Shown piece by piece: positions 1 through 6,924 of a DNA stretch of 64,000 nt. A program made the position numbers and the translations under genes. Position 1 is the stretch's first letter. Every line of letters begins with the position of its first letter. Source of the DNA: Gemmatimonas aurantiaca (lineage in GTDB: Bacteria; Gemmatimonadota; Gemmatimonadetes; Gemmatimonadales; Gemmatimonadaceae); assembly GCF_037190085.1 (NCBI RefSeq), contig NZ_JBBCJO010000005.1, forward strand, positions 744,001 through 808,000. Reading direction: 5' to 3'. The notes beneath the pieces were generated by a model. The model did no database searches. It was not told the origin of the DNA and worked only from the letters and a program-made list of their open reading frames with translations.

Positions 1-148
1 ACCGCGCGTGGACAGCGCAGCCGCGAGACGGGATTCCGCGGCGCGTGATTCCGCTGCACGCAATTCCGGTGCGCGACGTGACAGTACCACACCACGTCCC
101 CGGCCGGATACCGTGCAACATCTGCTGCCGCTCAGTCTGCGGCGATGA
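1..148 (+). CDS. C-terminal end of an unknown protein (5' truncated by window edge)
   Basis: An open frame enters from the left edge (codons in frame 2) and stops with TGA at 146-148. The stop overlaps the ATG of gmhB in an ATGA arrangement, which is the usual sign of translational coupling and the main reason to accept this frame. The visible 48 residues are a low-complexity Arg/Ala/Ser/Asp-rich stretch with a repeated RDSAA-like unit, followed by a short hydrophobic-basic end. No domain can be seen in this piece, so the function is unknown. It could be the disordered tail of a sugar or LPS biosynthesis enzyme given the gmhB neighbour, but that is a guess. Confidence 0.45.
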   Translation, partial: PRVDSAAARRDSAARDSAARNSGARRDSTTPRPRPDTVQHLLPLSLRR

Positions 149-792
149 GCGGCACACAGAGAGGCACGCGAAGCGATACGCACAGCGATACGCATCACGA
201 TATGCACGGCGACACGCGCCCGGCGCTCTTCATCGACCGAGACGGTACGCTGATCGCCGACGCGCACTATCTGGCCGATGCGGAGCGCGTGGCCCTGCTC
301 CCCGATGCCGTGGCCGCGGTGCGGCGCGCGAACGCCGCGGGGGTGCCGGTCGTGATCATCACCAATCAGTCGGGTATCGCCCGCGGACTCATCACCGAGG
401 CCCAGTACGCGGCCGTGCGCGATCGCACGGTGACGCTGCTGGCCGCCGGTGGGGCCACGGTGCTGGCCACCTATCACTGCCCGCATGCCGCCACCACTCC
501 GGCCTCGTGTGACTGCCGCAAGCCGGGACTTGGCATGTATCGACAGGCCGCGCGTGAACACCAGCTCGATCTCGCGCGGTCCGGTTATATCGGCGATCGC
601 TGGCGAGACGTGCAGCCGGCGATCGCCGTCGGCGGTGTGGGCGTGCTCGTGCCGGGTATCGAAACGCCACCAGCCGATGTCGAAACCGCACGATCGTCAT
701 CCGAGCCGCGTGTATTCCTGGCCGACCGGTTGCTGGAAGCCATCACGATCGCGCTCGCGGCAATCGGACCCATTCCAGCGCGGCCCCTGTAG
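145..792 (+). CDS. gmhB: D-glycero-beta-D-manno-heptose 1,7-bisphosphate 7-phosphatase (HAD family)
   Basis: HAD-superfamily phosphatase of the GmhB/histidinol-phosphatase type, which removes the 7-phosphate of heptose bisphosphate in ADP-heptose synthesis for LPS core. Motif I is DRDGT with the catalytic aspartates at about D31 and D33. The Thr of motif II lies in IITNQSG (residues 71-77), the Lys is in CRKPG (K126) and motif IV is GDRWRD (150-155). The structural zinc loop typical of GmhB is complete: C112, H114, C122, C124. About 20 residues of Ser-Asp-Thr-His repeats precede the domain. ATG 145 was preferred over ATG 202 because it overlaps the upstream stop (ATGA). The histidine-biosynthesis paralogue is the alternative, but no his genes are nearby. 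Confidence 0.85.
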   Translation: MSGTQRGTRSDTHSDTHHDMHGDTRPALFIDRDGTLIADAHYLADAERVALLPDAVAAVRRANAAGVPVVIITNQSGIARGLITEAQYAAVRDRTVTLLAAGGATVLATYHCPHAATTPASCDCRKPGLGMYRQAAREHQLDLARSGYIGDRWRDVQPAIAVGGVGVLVPGIETPPADVETARSSSEPRVFLADRLLEAITIALAAIGPIPARPL

Positions 793-822
793 CAGACCCG
801 TCGGAATCGATAGTTTGGGACC

Positions 823-1608
823 ATGACCGCCGCCGCCGACTCCGCTTCGTCGACATTGTCTCCCCAGGAGTCCCCGCAGCGGTCGCCGACCCGCATCGCC
901 GTACTCGCATCCGGCGGCGGCTCCAATCTGCAGGCGCTGATCGATCATTTTGCGGGCCCCGGCGCATCGGCGGGCACCATCGTCTACGTCGCCTCCGACA
1001 AGGCATCGGCGGGCGCGCTGGCCCGCGCCCGGCAGTCCGGCATCACCACCGGCGTGGTGCAGGTGCCCGCCGATGATGAAGCGCTCGTGGCGCAGTTGAT
1101 GAATGCCGGCGCCGAACTGCTCGTCCTCGCGGGCTATCTCAAGCTCATTCCCGCCGCGGTCGTGCAGACGTTTCGCGGTCGTCTGCTCAACGTGCACCCG
1201 GCGCTGCTGCCCGCCTTCGGCGGTCCCGGCATGTATGGCCAGCGCATTCACGCGGCCGTGCTCGAACATGGCGCCACCGTGACCGGTGTGACCGTGCACT
1301 TCGTCGACGAGCACTACGATCGTGGTCCCATCGTCGCGCAGTGGCCCGTGCCCGTCCTGCCCGCCGATACGGTGGCGTCACTGGCCGCCCGTGTGCTGCG
1401 CATCGAACATCGTCTGCTGCCGCTCTGTGCCGCCGCCGTGGCATCGGGAGCGATCGTGCTCGGCGACGACAATCGTGTGCATGGACATCTGCCCGTGCCC
1501 GTGAACATGGCCACGCACGACTGGCGATTCAGCGTGGCCCCCGATGGAGCCGACGATGCATCCACGTCGGCCTTCGGAGCCGATCTGGCGCGACTCTTTC
1601 CGCGCTGA
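823..1608 (+). CDS. purN: Phosphoribosylglycinamide formyltransferase (GAR transformylase)
   Basis: Transfers a formyl group from 10-formyl-tetrahydrofolate to GAR, the third step of de novo purine synthesis, in the cytosol. The N-terminal Rossmann core shows the phosphate-binding SGGGSNLQA motif (residues 30-38). The catalytic Asn-His pair is in LLNVHPALLP (N123, H125) and the catalytic Asp is in HYDRGPI (D166). There is an unusual 24-residue Ser/Thr-rich N-terminal extension before the first strand, so a later start is conceivable, but no better start codon sits next to the domain. It lies 30 bp after gmhB and 51 bp before purH, so gmhB-purN-purH are probably co-transcribed. Confidence 0.93.
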   Translation: MTAAADSASSTLSPQESPQRSPTRIAVLASGGGSNLQALIDHFAGPGASAGTIVYVASDKASAGALARARQSGITTGVVQVPADDEALVAQLMNAGAELLVLAGYLKLIPAAVVQTFRGRLLNVHPALLPAFGGPGMYGQRIHAAVLEHGATVTGVTVHFVDEHYDRGPIVAQWPVPVLPADTVASLAARVLRIEHRLLPLCAAAVASGAIVLGDDNRVHGHLPVPVNMATHDWRFSVAPDGADDASTSAFGADLARLFPR

Positions 1609-1659
1609 TCGGCTCCCTATGTTTCGTTCCTTCTGAGATCTTCGACCGGATATTCATAC

Positions 1660-3189
1660 ATGCGCGCGCTGCTCTCCGTTTCCGACAAGTCGGGTCTGTT
1701 GCCCTTTGCCCAGGGTCTCGCGGCCCGGGGCGTGGAACTCGTGTCCACCGGGGGGACGGCGCGCATGCTGCGCGATGCCGGCCTCGCCGTGAAAGACGTG
1801 AGTGAACTCACCGGCTTCCCGGAAATGCTCGACGGACGCGTGAAGACGCTGCATCCCGTGGTGCATGGCGGTCTGCTCGCGCGTCGCGATCTCCCCGAGC
1901 ACATGGACGCCATCGCCGCGCATGGTATCGGTCCGATCGATCTCGTGGTGGTGAATCTCTATCCGTTCCGCGAGACGGCCGCGAAGCCCGGTGTGCATCC
2001 GGACGAAGTCATCGAGAACATCGATATCGGCGGACCGTCGATGCTGCGTTCGGCCGCCAAGAACTTCACGTCCGTATGGGTGATCGTCGACCCGGCCGAC
2101 TACGCCAGAGTGCTCGGTGTGATCGAAGCCGGCGGTGACGATCAGTCGCTGCGCAAACTGCTGGCCGAGAAAGTGTATGCGCACACGAGCGGATACGACG
2201 CGGCGATTGCGCAGTGGTTCGCGCAGCAGCGTGGTGAGCCGTTTCCCGATCGCTATCCGCTGGCGTTCGAGAAGCAGCAGACGCTGCGGTACGGCGAGAA
2301 CCCGCAGCAGCGCGCGGCGTTCTACGTGGAGAAGCCCGGCACCGGACTCGGCGCGCTCGTGCAGAAGGGTGGCAAGGAGCTGTCGTTCAACAACCTGCTC
2401 GACCTCGAAGGCGCCCTGCTGGCCATCGAGCCGTTCGGCGATCAGCCCGCGTGTGCGATCATCAAACACACCACGCCATGCGGTCTCGCCACGGGCAACG
2501 ATGCACTCGACGCGTATCGCAAGGCGCTGGCATGTGATCCGGTGAGTGCGTTCGGCAGCGTGATCGCCTTCTCGGTGCCGGTGGATATCGCCGCCGCGGA
2601 AGCCATCTCCAGTTTGTTCGTGGAGTGCATTGTAGCGCCCAAGTTCGCCGACGAAGCGGTGGAGATTCTCGGCCGCAAGAAGAATCTGCGGGTGCTCGAA
2701 GGCAAAGCCACCTGGCCGGCGGGGACGATGGATCTCAAGCGTGTGCGTGGTGGTCTGCTGGTGCAGGATCGCGCGCCCGCGCCATCGGAGCCCGCACAGT
2801 GGCAGGTGGTGTCGTCGCGCCAGCCCACGTTGCAGGAGCAGCGCGATCTGCTGTTCGCGTGGAAGTCGGTGGCCAGCGTGAAGTCCAACGCCATCGTGCT
2901 GGTGCGCGATGGTGCGACCATCGGCATCGGCGCCGGTCAGATGAGCCGGGTGGACGCGAGCTTCGTAGCCGTGCACAAAGCCACGACCATCGGCCACGCC
3001 ACCGCCGGTTCCGCACTCGGCTCAGACGCCTTCTTCCCCTTCCGTGATGGCATCGATCAGGCCGCCGCCGCGGGTGTGACGGCCATCGTGCAGCCGGGCG
3101 GTTCCGTGCGCGACGCCGAGGTGATCGCCGCCGCGAACGAACATGGCATCGCGATGGTGTTCACGGGGGAGCGGTTGTTCCGGCATTGA
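1660..3189 (+). CDS. purH: Bifunctional AICAR formyltransferase / IMP cyclohydrolase
   Basis: Carries out the last two steps of de novo IMP synthesis. At 509 aa it has normal family length. The N-terminal methylglyoxal-synthase-like cyclohydrolase domain (about 1-140) contains SVSDKSGL, the STGGTA phosphate loop and the conserved DGRVKTLHP. The transformylase domain follows, with RYGENPQQ, the catalytic KHTTPCG (K269-H270) and the SNAIVL and GAGQMSR segments near the C terminus. It starts at an ATG 51 bp after purN, and the two purine genes form one unit with gmhB upstream. No purine riboswitch-like aptamer was recognised in front of purN or purH. Confidence 0.96.
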   Translation: MRALLSVSDKSGLLPFAQGLAARGVELVSTGGTARMLRDAGLAVKDVSELTGFPEMLDGRVKTLHPVVHGGLLARRDLPEHMDAIAAHGIGPIDLVVVNLYPFRETAAKPGVHPDEVIENIDIGGPSMLRSAAKNFTSVWVIVDPADYARVLGVIEAGGDDQSLRKLLAEKVYAHTSGYDAAIAQWFAQQRGEPFPDRYPLAFEKQQTLRYGENPQQRAAFYVEKPGTGLGALVQKGGKELSFNNLLDLEGALLAIEPFGDQPACAIIKHTTPCGLATGNDALDAYRKALACDPVSAFGSVIAFSVPVDIAAAEAISSLFVECIVAPKFADEAVEILGRKKNLRVLEGKATWPAGTMDLKRVRGGLLVQDRAPAPSEPAQWQVVSSRQPTLQEQRDLLFAWKSVASVKSNAIVLVRDGATIGIGAGQMSRVDASFVAVHKATTIGHATAGSALGSDAFFPFRDGIDQAAAAGVTAIVQPGGSVRDAEVIAAANEHGIAMVFTGERLFRH

Positions 3190-3267
3190 GGCGGATACGC
3201 CATGAGATCGACTTCCCGTCGGTCATTCTCATGGCGCTCCTCCCCGCCAGCACGCACTTTCTCCGCC

Positions 3268-4764
3268 ATGCCGCCCGCTGTCCCGCCCGCACCACCAATA
3301 GCCGACCCCCTGCGCGATTCCCTTGAACGCGCGGTCGCGGGCCGCTACACGGTGCTTCGCGAACTCGGTCGCGGCGGCATGGGTGCCGTGTACCTCGCGC
3401 AGGATCTCTCGCTCGACCGGCCCGTCGCCATCAAGGTGCTGCCGCCCGAACTGGCGGTGCAGCCCACCCTCCGCGAACGGTTCGTGCGCGAGGCGCGGCT
3501 GGCCGGATCGCTGTCGCATCCCAACATCATCCACGTGCATGCGGTCGAAGAGCGGGGCGATCTGCTCGCCATCGTCATGCAGTACGTGGACGGAGAAACG
3601 CTCGTCCAGCGCATCGCACGCACGGGACCGTACGATCCGCAGGACGTGGCCCGGCTCATGCAAGACATCGCCTGGGCGCTGGGTTATGCCCACGGCCGCG
3701 GTATCGTGCACCGCGACGTGAAGCCCGACAATCTCATCATCGAGCGCGGCACGGGACGCACGCTCATCATGGATTTTGGCATCGCGCGAAAGGAGCAGGC
3801 CACCTCGCTCACCGAAGTCGGCCAGTCCATCGGAACGCCCACGTACATGAGCCCCGAACAGGCCGCCGCCGAAGACGTGGATGGCCGGAGCGACGTGTAT
3901 TCACTCGGCTGCGTGGGGTTCTTCGCCGCCACCGGTCGACCGCCGTTCGTGGCGCCGAGCGCACACAAGCTGCTCATGATGCACCTGACGGAGGCCGCGC
4001 CGTCCATCGGCTCCGTGCGCGCGGGATTCCCGGAGAAATTCGACGCCATTGTCTCGCGGTGCCTGGCCAAGGAGCGCGGCGAGCGGTTCACCACGGCGGA
4101 AGCCCTCGCCGAGGCCATCGGCGATCTGCAGTTGCGCACACGCGAAGTCGCCCCGTTGCTCCGGCTGTTCCATCAGCAAACCGCGCAGTCGCTGCAGGCG
4201 CTGCTGACGCTCGTCCTGCTGCTCGTCGCCTACTGGGCGGCCAGACCGCAGGCCGATCCTGCGCTGGATCTGCTCGTCAGCATCCTGTTTCTCACCGTGA
4301 GCATCACCGTGGTGATCCACGTGTTCGACCGGGTGCGTTATGCCGTGCGACGCGGGTTCACCGTGCAGGACGTGCAGACCGCGTTCACGGCCATCGGCGA
4401 CGAGATCCGCACCGCGCGGGAACAGCTCATGAGCGATCCCGCGGAACGACGGCGCAATATCCGTCGCCGCTGGTTCGCCGCCATCGCCGGCTTCACCGGC
4501 GGCGCGAGCTGGCCGATCGCCCTGTGGTGGCTCAGTGAACAGGGGACCGGCGGTGTGCGGCGTTTCACGGGCACCGGCGCGCTCACGCTGATCCTGGGCA
4601 CGGTCTGCGTGGGCATCTCGATCGCATTCTGGGCCACGCGGCCTGTGCGGGTGACCCTGGCGCAGCGGATCGAGGGGCACTTCTGGAGCAGCCGCCCTGG
4701 CCGCTGGATCTTTGCGCGGGCCGAGCGGCGATATGCACGGGAAGTATCGCGTCGGAAGGAATGA
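3268..4764 (+). CDS. Membrane-anchored serine/threonine protein kinase
   Basis: Hanks-type (PknB-like) kinase. All core motifs are present: glycine loop GRGGMGAVY (residues 34-42), ATP-anchoring Lys in VAIK (K56), HRDVKPDN with catalytic D150, DFG with D169, and MSPEQ in the activation segment. The C-terminal part has no PASTA repeats. It contains about four hydrophobic segments (near 305-325, 330-355, 410-430 and 440-465), so the kinase is an integral membrane protein with a cytosolic N-terminal catalytic domain. ATG 3202 is an alternative start that adds 22 Arg/Ser-rich residues; 3268 matches the usual short lead before the domain. The stop overlaps the next lipoprotein gene by 4 bp (ATGA), suggesting a paired function such as sensing. 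Confidence 0.88.
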   Translation: MPPAVPPAPPIADPLRDSLERAVAGRYTVLRELGRGGMGAVYLAQDLSLDRPVAIKVLPPELAVQPTLRERFVREARLAGSLSHPNIIHVHAVEERGDLLAIVMQYVDGETLVQRIARTGPYDPQDVARLMQDIAWALGYAHGRGIVHRDVKPDNLIIERGTGRTLIMDFGIARKEQATSLTEVGQSIGTPTYMSPEQAAAEDVDGRSDVYSLGCVGFFAATGRPPFVAPSAHKLLMMHLTEAAPSIGSVRAGFPEKFDAIVSRCLAKERGERFTTAEALAEAIGDLQLRTREVAPLLRLFHQQTAQSLQALLTLVLLLVAYWAARPQADPALDLLVSILFLTVSITVVIHVFDRVRYAVRRGFTVQDVQTAFTAIGDEIRTAREQLMSDPAERRRNIRRRWFAAIAGFTGGASWPIALWWLSEQGTGGVRRFTGTGALTLILGTVCVGISIAFWATRPVRVTLAQRIEGHFWSSRPGRWIFARAERRYAREVSRRKE

Positions 4765-5945
4765 CGATGCGCATTCGCCGTGCGTTCTTCGCCTGCTGGC
4801 CGGCGCTGTTGCTCATGGCCTGCCAGCGCGAGCGCACGTCATCGGAAACGGTTCGATCCACCATACCCACGTGGACGCTCGACACGCTCGCCGTTACCGA
4901 CATCGATGCGCCGGCAGACAACTCCCCACATCCGATCGCGCACCTCGGTGGCATGGCGCGTCTGTCCGATGGACGGTTCGTGATCATGGACGTGGGAGCG
5001 AGCGAGGTGCGCATCGTCGATGTCGCGCGCCAGGTCACATCGATCACGGGTCGCCGTGGAGATGGTCCCGGCGAATTCCGATTTGCCCGAGACGTGGGCG
5101 TATGCACCGGCGATTCCATCGCGGTCTTTCAGGCAGGTCGTCTCTCCCTGCTCGATCCGAAAGGTGCATTCGCGCGAAGTGTCACGGTGCCACCTGCAGC
5201 GGGCACCAATGAAACGCCCATCGCGATCGACCGACAGGACTGTATGCGGTCGCTGTGGCTGCGCAGAAGTCCCCTGCCTCTCGATTCCACGGGTTGGCTT
5301 GGTCAGCAACACGAGTTGCTGTGGCGATCGGGAGCGGACACGCAACCGGTGGCGCGCTATGCAGGCCTCACGCGCTACCGTACGCAGGTGGACGGTCAAC
5401 CGGCCATGCTCTCCATTCCGTGGTCGGGCAGTCCCGCGGTGGCCGTACACGATGGCGTCGTGGCTCTGAGTACGATGGGTGGAAGCACCGTGCGTTTCTT
5501 TGCAGGGACATCCGCGCCGCGCGACATCACATGGAATTTGCCATCCATGCACGTGACCACTGCCGATTTGCAACGGTACGACAGCACGCGCACGGCCTGG
5601 ATCGCCGAAGAGCCACGATATGCCACGTCACTCGTGCCGTCGGTATCGCTGCCAGTCACTCCCACCGTGAAGCCGCCCATCGCCACCATGCTCATGGCGG
5701 AATCCGGGGACATCTGGGTGCGCGCCTACCCCACCGGCACCGATGGGCTCGATCAGGCTGCGCGCAGTCGCGGCCACACCGAACAGTGGCACGTCATGCG
5801 ACCCGATACGGAGGCGCCCATCGCTGCGATCGCGATCCCGACGGCCTTCCGTCCGAAAATCGTCACCGCCGACACCGTCTTCGGCGTGTGGACCGACGAC
5901 GATCGAGGGCAGATGGTGCGGGCGTTTCCGCTTCGGCATCGTTGA
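4761..5945 (+). CDS. Lipoprotein with 6-bladed beta-propeller (NHL/BF3164-like)
   Basis: The N terminus is a lipoprotein signal with lipobox LLMAC (lipid-modified C21), so the protein is exported and membrane-anchored. The rest is all-beta and repetitive with the RRGDGPGEF loop that marks the 6-bladed propeller lipoproteins abundant in Bacteroidota and Gemmatimonadota. No enzymatic motif is seen; such proteins probably bind ligands or partners. It is translationally coupled to the upstream membrane kinase (shared ATGA 4761-4764), which suggests the propeller may act as the kinase's outer partner, an inference from position only. A related lipoprotein occurs at 10555. Confidence 0.75.
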   Translation: MTMRIRRAFFACWPALLLMACQRERTSSETVRSTIPTWTLDTLAVTDIDAPADNSPHPIAHLGGMARLSDGRFVIMDVGASEVRIVDVARQVTSITGRRGDGPGEFRFARDVGVCTGDSIAVFQAGRLSLLDPKGAFARSVTVPPAAGTNETPIAIDRQDCMRSLWLRRSPLPLDSTGWLGQQHELLWRSGADTQPVARYAGLTRYRTQVDGQPAMLSIPWSGSPAVAVHDGVVALSTMGGSTVRFFAGTSAPRDITWNLPSMHVTTADLQRYDSTRTAWIAEEPRYATSLVPSVSLPVTPTVKPPIATMLMAESGDIWVRAYPTGTDGLDQAARSRGHTEQWHVMRPDTEAPIAAIAIPTAFRPKIVTADTVFGVWTDDDRGQMVRAFPLRHR

Positions 5946-5963
5946 GTCATTCGGAAGTATTCG

Positions 5964-6380
5964 TCAGGGATACTTGGGCCGCCGCAAGCGATCCATGATC
6001 TGCCGGGGCGTCCGCGCCACTACTCCATACGGACGCGCGTCAATGAAATGTCTGATGTTGCCCGTGATGAGCACATCGGCACGCCCACTGATCGCGACCT
6101 CCACGAACGGAAGATCGTCGGGGTCCGGCAATGCGACGTGATGCGGCCGTGCGATCACAGGCTCGGCGATGGTATCGAGCACGTCCAACAGCATACGCCG
6201 TTCCTTCGCGTCAAATCCGAAAGAAGGTCGCGATGTGACCTCATCGTATTCCGCCATGATGCGGGAATCGATTAGCAGATGCAGATCGCCTCGAAGAATC
6301 GATTGCACCACTTCATCCGGAGCGCCACCGCCAGTCACCATGGCCGAGACGAGCACATTGGCGTCGAGCACCACACGCAT
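5964..6380 (-). CDS. Putative PIN-domain RNase toxin (COG1569-like)
   Basis: A 138-aa PIN-fold protein. It begins MRVVLDANVLVSA, with the first metal-binding Asp at residue 6. The family's later acidic residues lie in the DPDDLPFVE block, followed by the LITGN strand. Such toxins are Mg-dependent endoribonucleases that inhibit translation when freed from their antitoxin. The upstream in-frame extension to 6536 is Arg/Pro-rich, overlaps the antitoxin gene and is not credible, so the start was placed at 6380. It lies 14 bp downstream of the antitoxin on the same strand, and base composition here is somewhat less GC-rich than the neighbours, compatible with acquisition. Confidence 0.8.
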   Translation of the reverse strand: MRVVLDANVLVSAMVTGGGAPDEVVQSILRGDLHLLIDSRIMAEYDEVTSRPSFGFDAKERRMLLDVLDTIAEPVIARPHHVALPDPDDLPFVEVAISGRADVLITGNIRHFIDARPYGVVARTPRQIMDRLRRPKYP

Positions 6381-6394
6381 GGATTGTCGCCGGT

Positions 6395-6697
6395 TCAGCG
6401 TTCCGTAGCCCGTCGCTCCTTTCGGGCGAGCGCGATTTCGGCATCGATCTGCGTGCGGCTCAGCCGGCTCGTTCCCTCGACACGGGACTTCGCCTGCAGA
6501 CGCTGCAAGGCCAGCAGCGCCCGCCCCCGTTGCCATGCGGCCTTCACGGTCTCCACATCGCCATCGTCGACAGGAATGAGCAGTGCCTTCGCCTCGCCAT
6601 CCGCGACGAGGGTGAGCGGTTCGCCCTCGGCGAGTCGCTCATAGACACGGCCGGGTGTGTTCCGGAGATCGCGATAGGTAACACTGCGAGAGGACAT
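6395..6697 (-). CDS. Antitoxin partner of the PIN toxin (Phd/YefM-like)
   Basis: A 100-aa protein starting MSSRSVTYRDLRNTPG. The N-terminal part resembles the beta-alpha DNA-binding fold of Phd/YefM antitoxins: a short strand, then a helix with a NTPGRVYERLAEGEPLTL stretch and a DGEAKALLIP strand. The C-terminal half is a charged helix (RTQIDAEIALARKERRA) of the kind that wraps the toxin. It precedes the toxin in the same transcript, the usual order. An in-frame ATG at 6706 would add three residues; neither start has a clear Shine-Dalgarno. Three repeats with 11-bp period lie directly upstream (6708-6735) and are probably its own operator. Confidence 0.75.
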   Translation of the reverse strand: MSSRSVTYRDLRNTPGRVYERLAEGEPLTLVADGEAKALLIPVDDGDVETVKAAWQRGRALLALQRLQAKSRVEGTSRLSRTQIDAEIALARKERRATER

Positions 6698-6707
6698 GGG
6701 ACACATC

Positions 6708-6735
6708 GCTACATGATGGCTACAAAATGGCTACA
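6708..6735 (-). promoter_or_regulatory. Iterated operator in front of the toxin-antitoxin operon
   Basis: On the plus strand GCTACA occurs at 6708-6713, 6719-6724 and 6730-6735, exactly 11 bp apart, so read on the minus strand the motif TGTAGCCAT repeats on one face of the helix. The array ends about 10 bp before the antitoxin ATG, where the operon's promoter must lie. Autoregulation by the antitoxin or the complex at such repeats is typical for these modules. Which -10/-35 pair is used cannot be decided by eye. Confidence 0.6.
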
Positions 6736-6924
6736 CAAGCAAAGATGGCGCCCCAGGACCCACCAGACAATCCCGCCGTTCTGTCCTCGATTCCCGAAGC
6801 GAGAACGACTGGCTGGGAAGGAGTCCGCTCCGGTTGTGCCCTCCCCTTCCCCCGGCGAACTTTCAGGATTGCCAAAGCCCGGGCCCGCCTCCGGTTCCGG
6901 GTGCCACACCCTCCGTCCTGGTTC

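Noticed and set aside
793..1659. A purine riboswitch in front of purN or purH
   Set aside because: The gaps are only 30 and 51 bp, too short for an aptamer plus expression platform, and no conserved core is visible.
1654..2997. A minus-strand open frame (447 codons)
   Set aside because: It is antisense to purH; purH is unmistakable, so this is a shadow.
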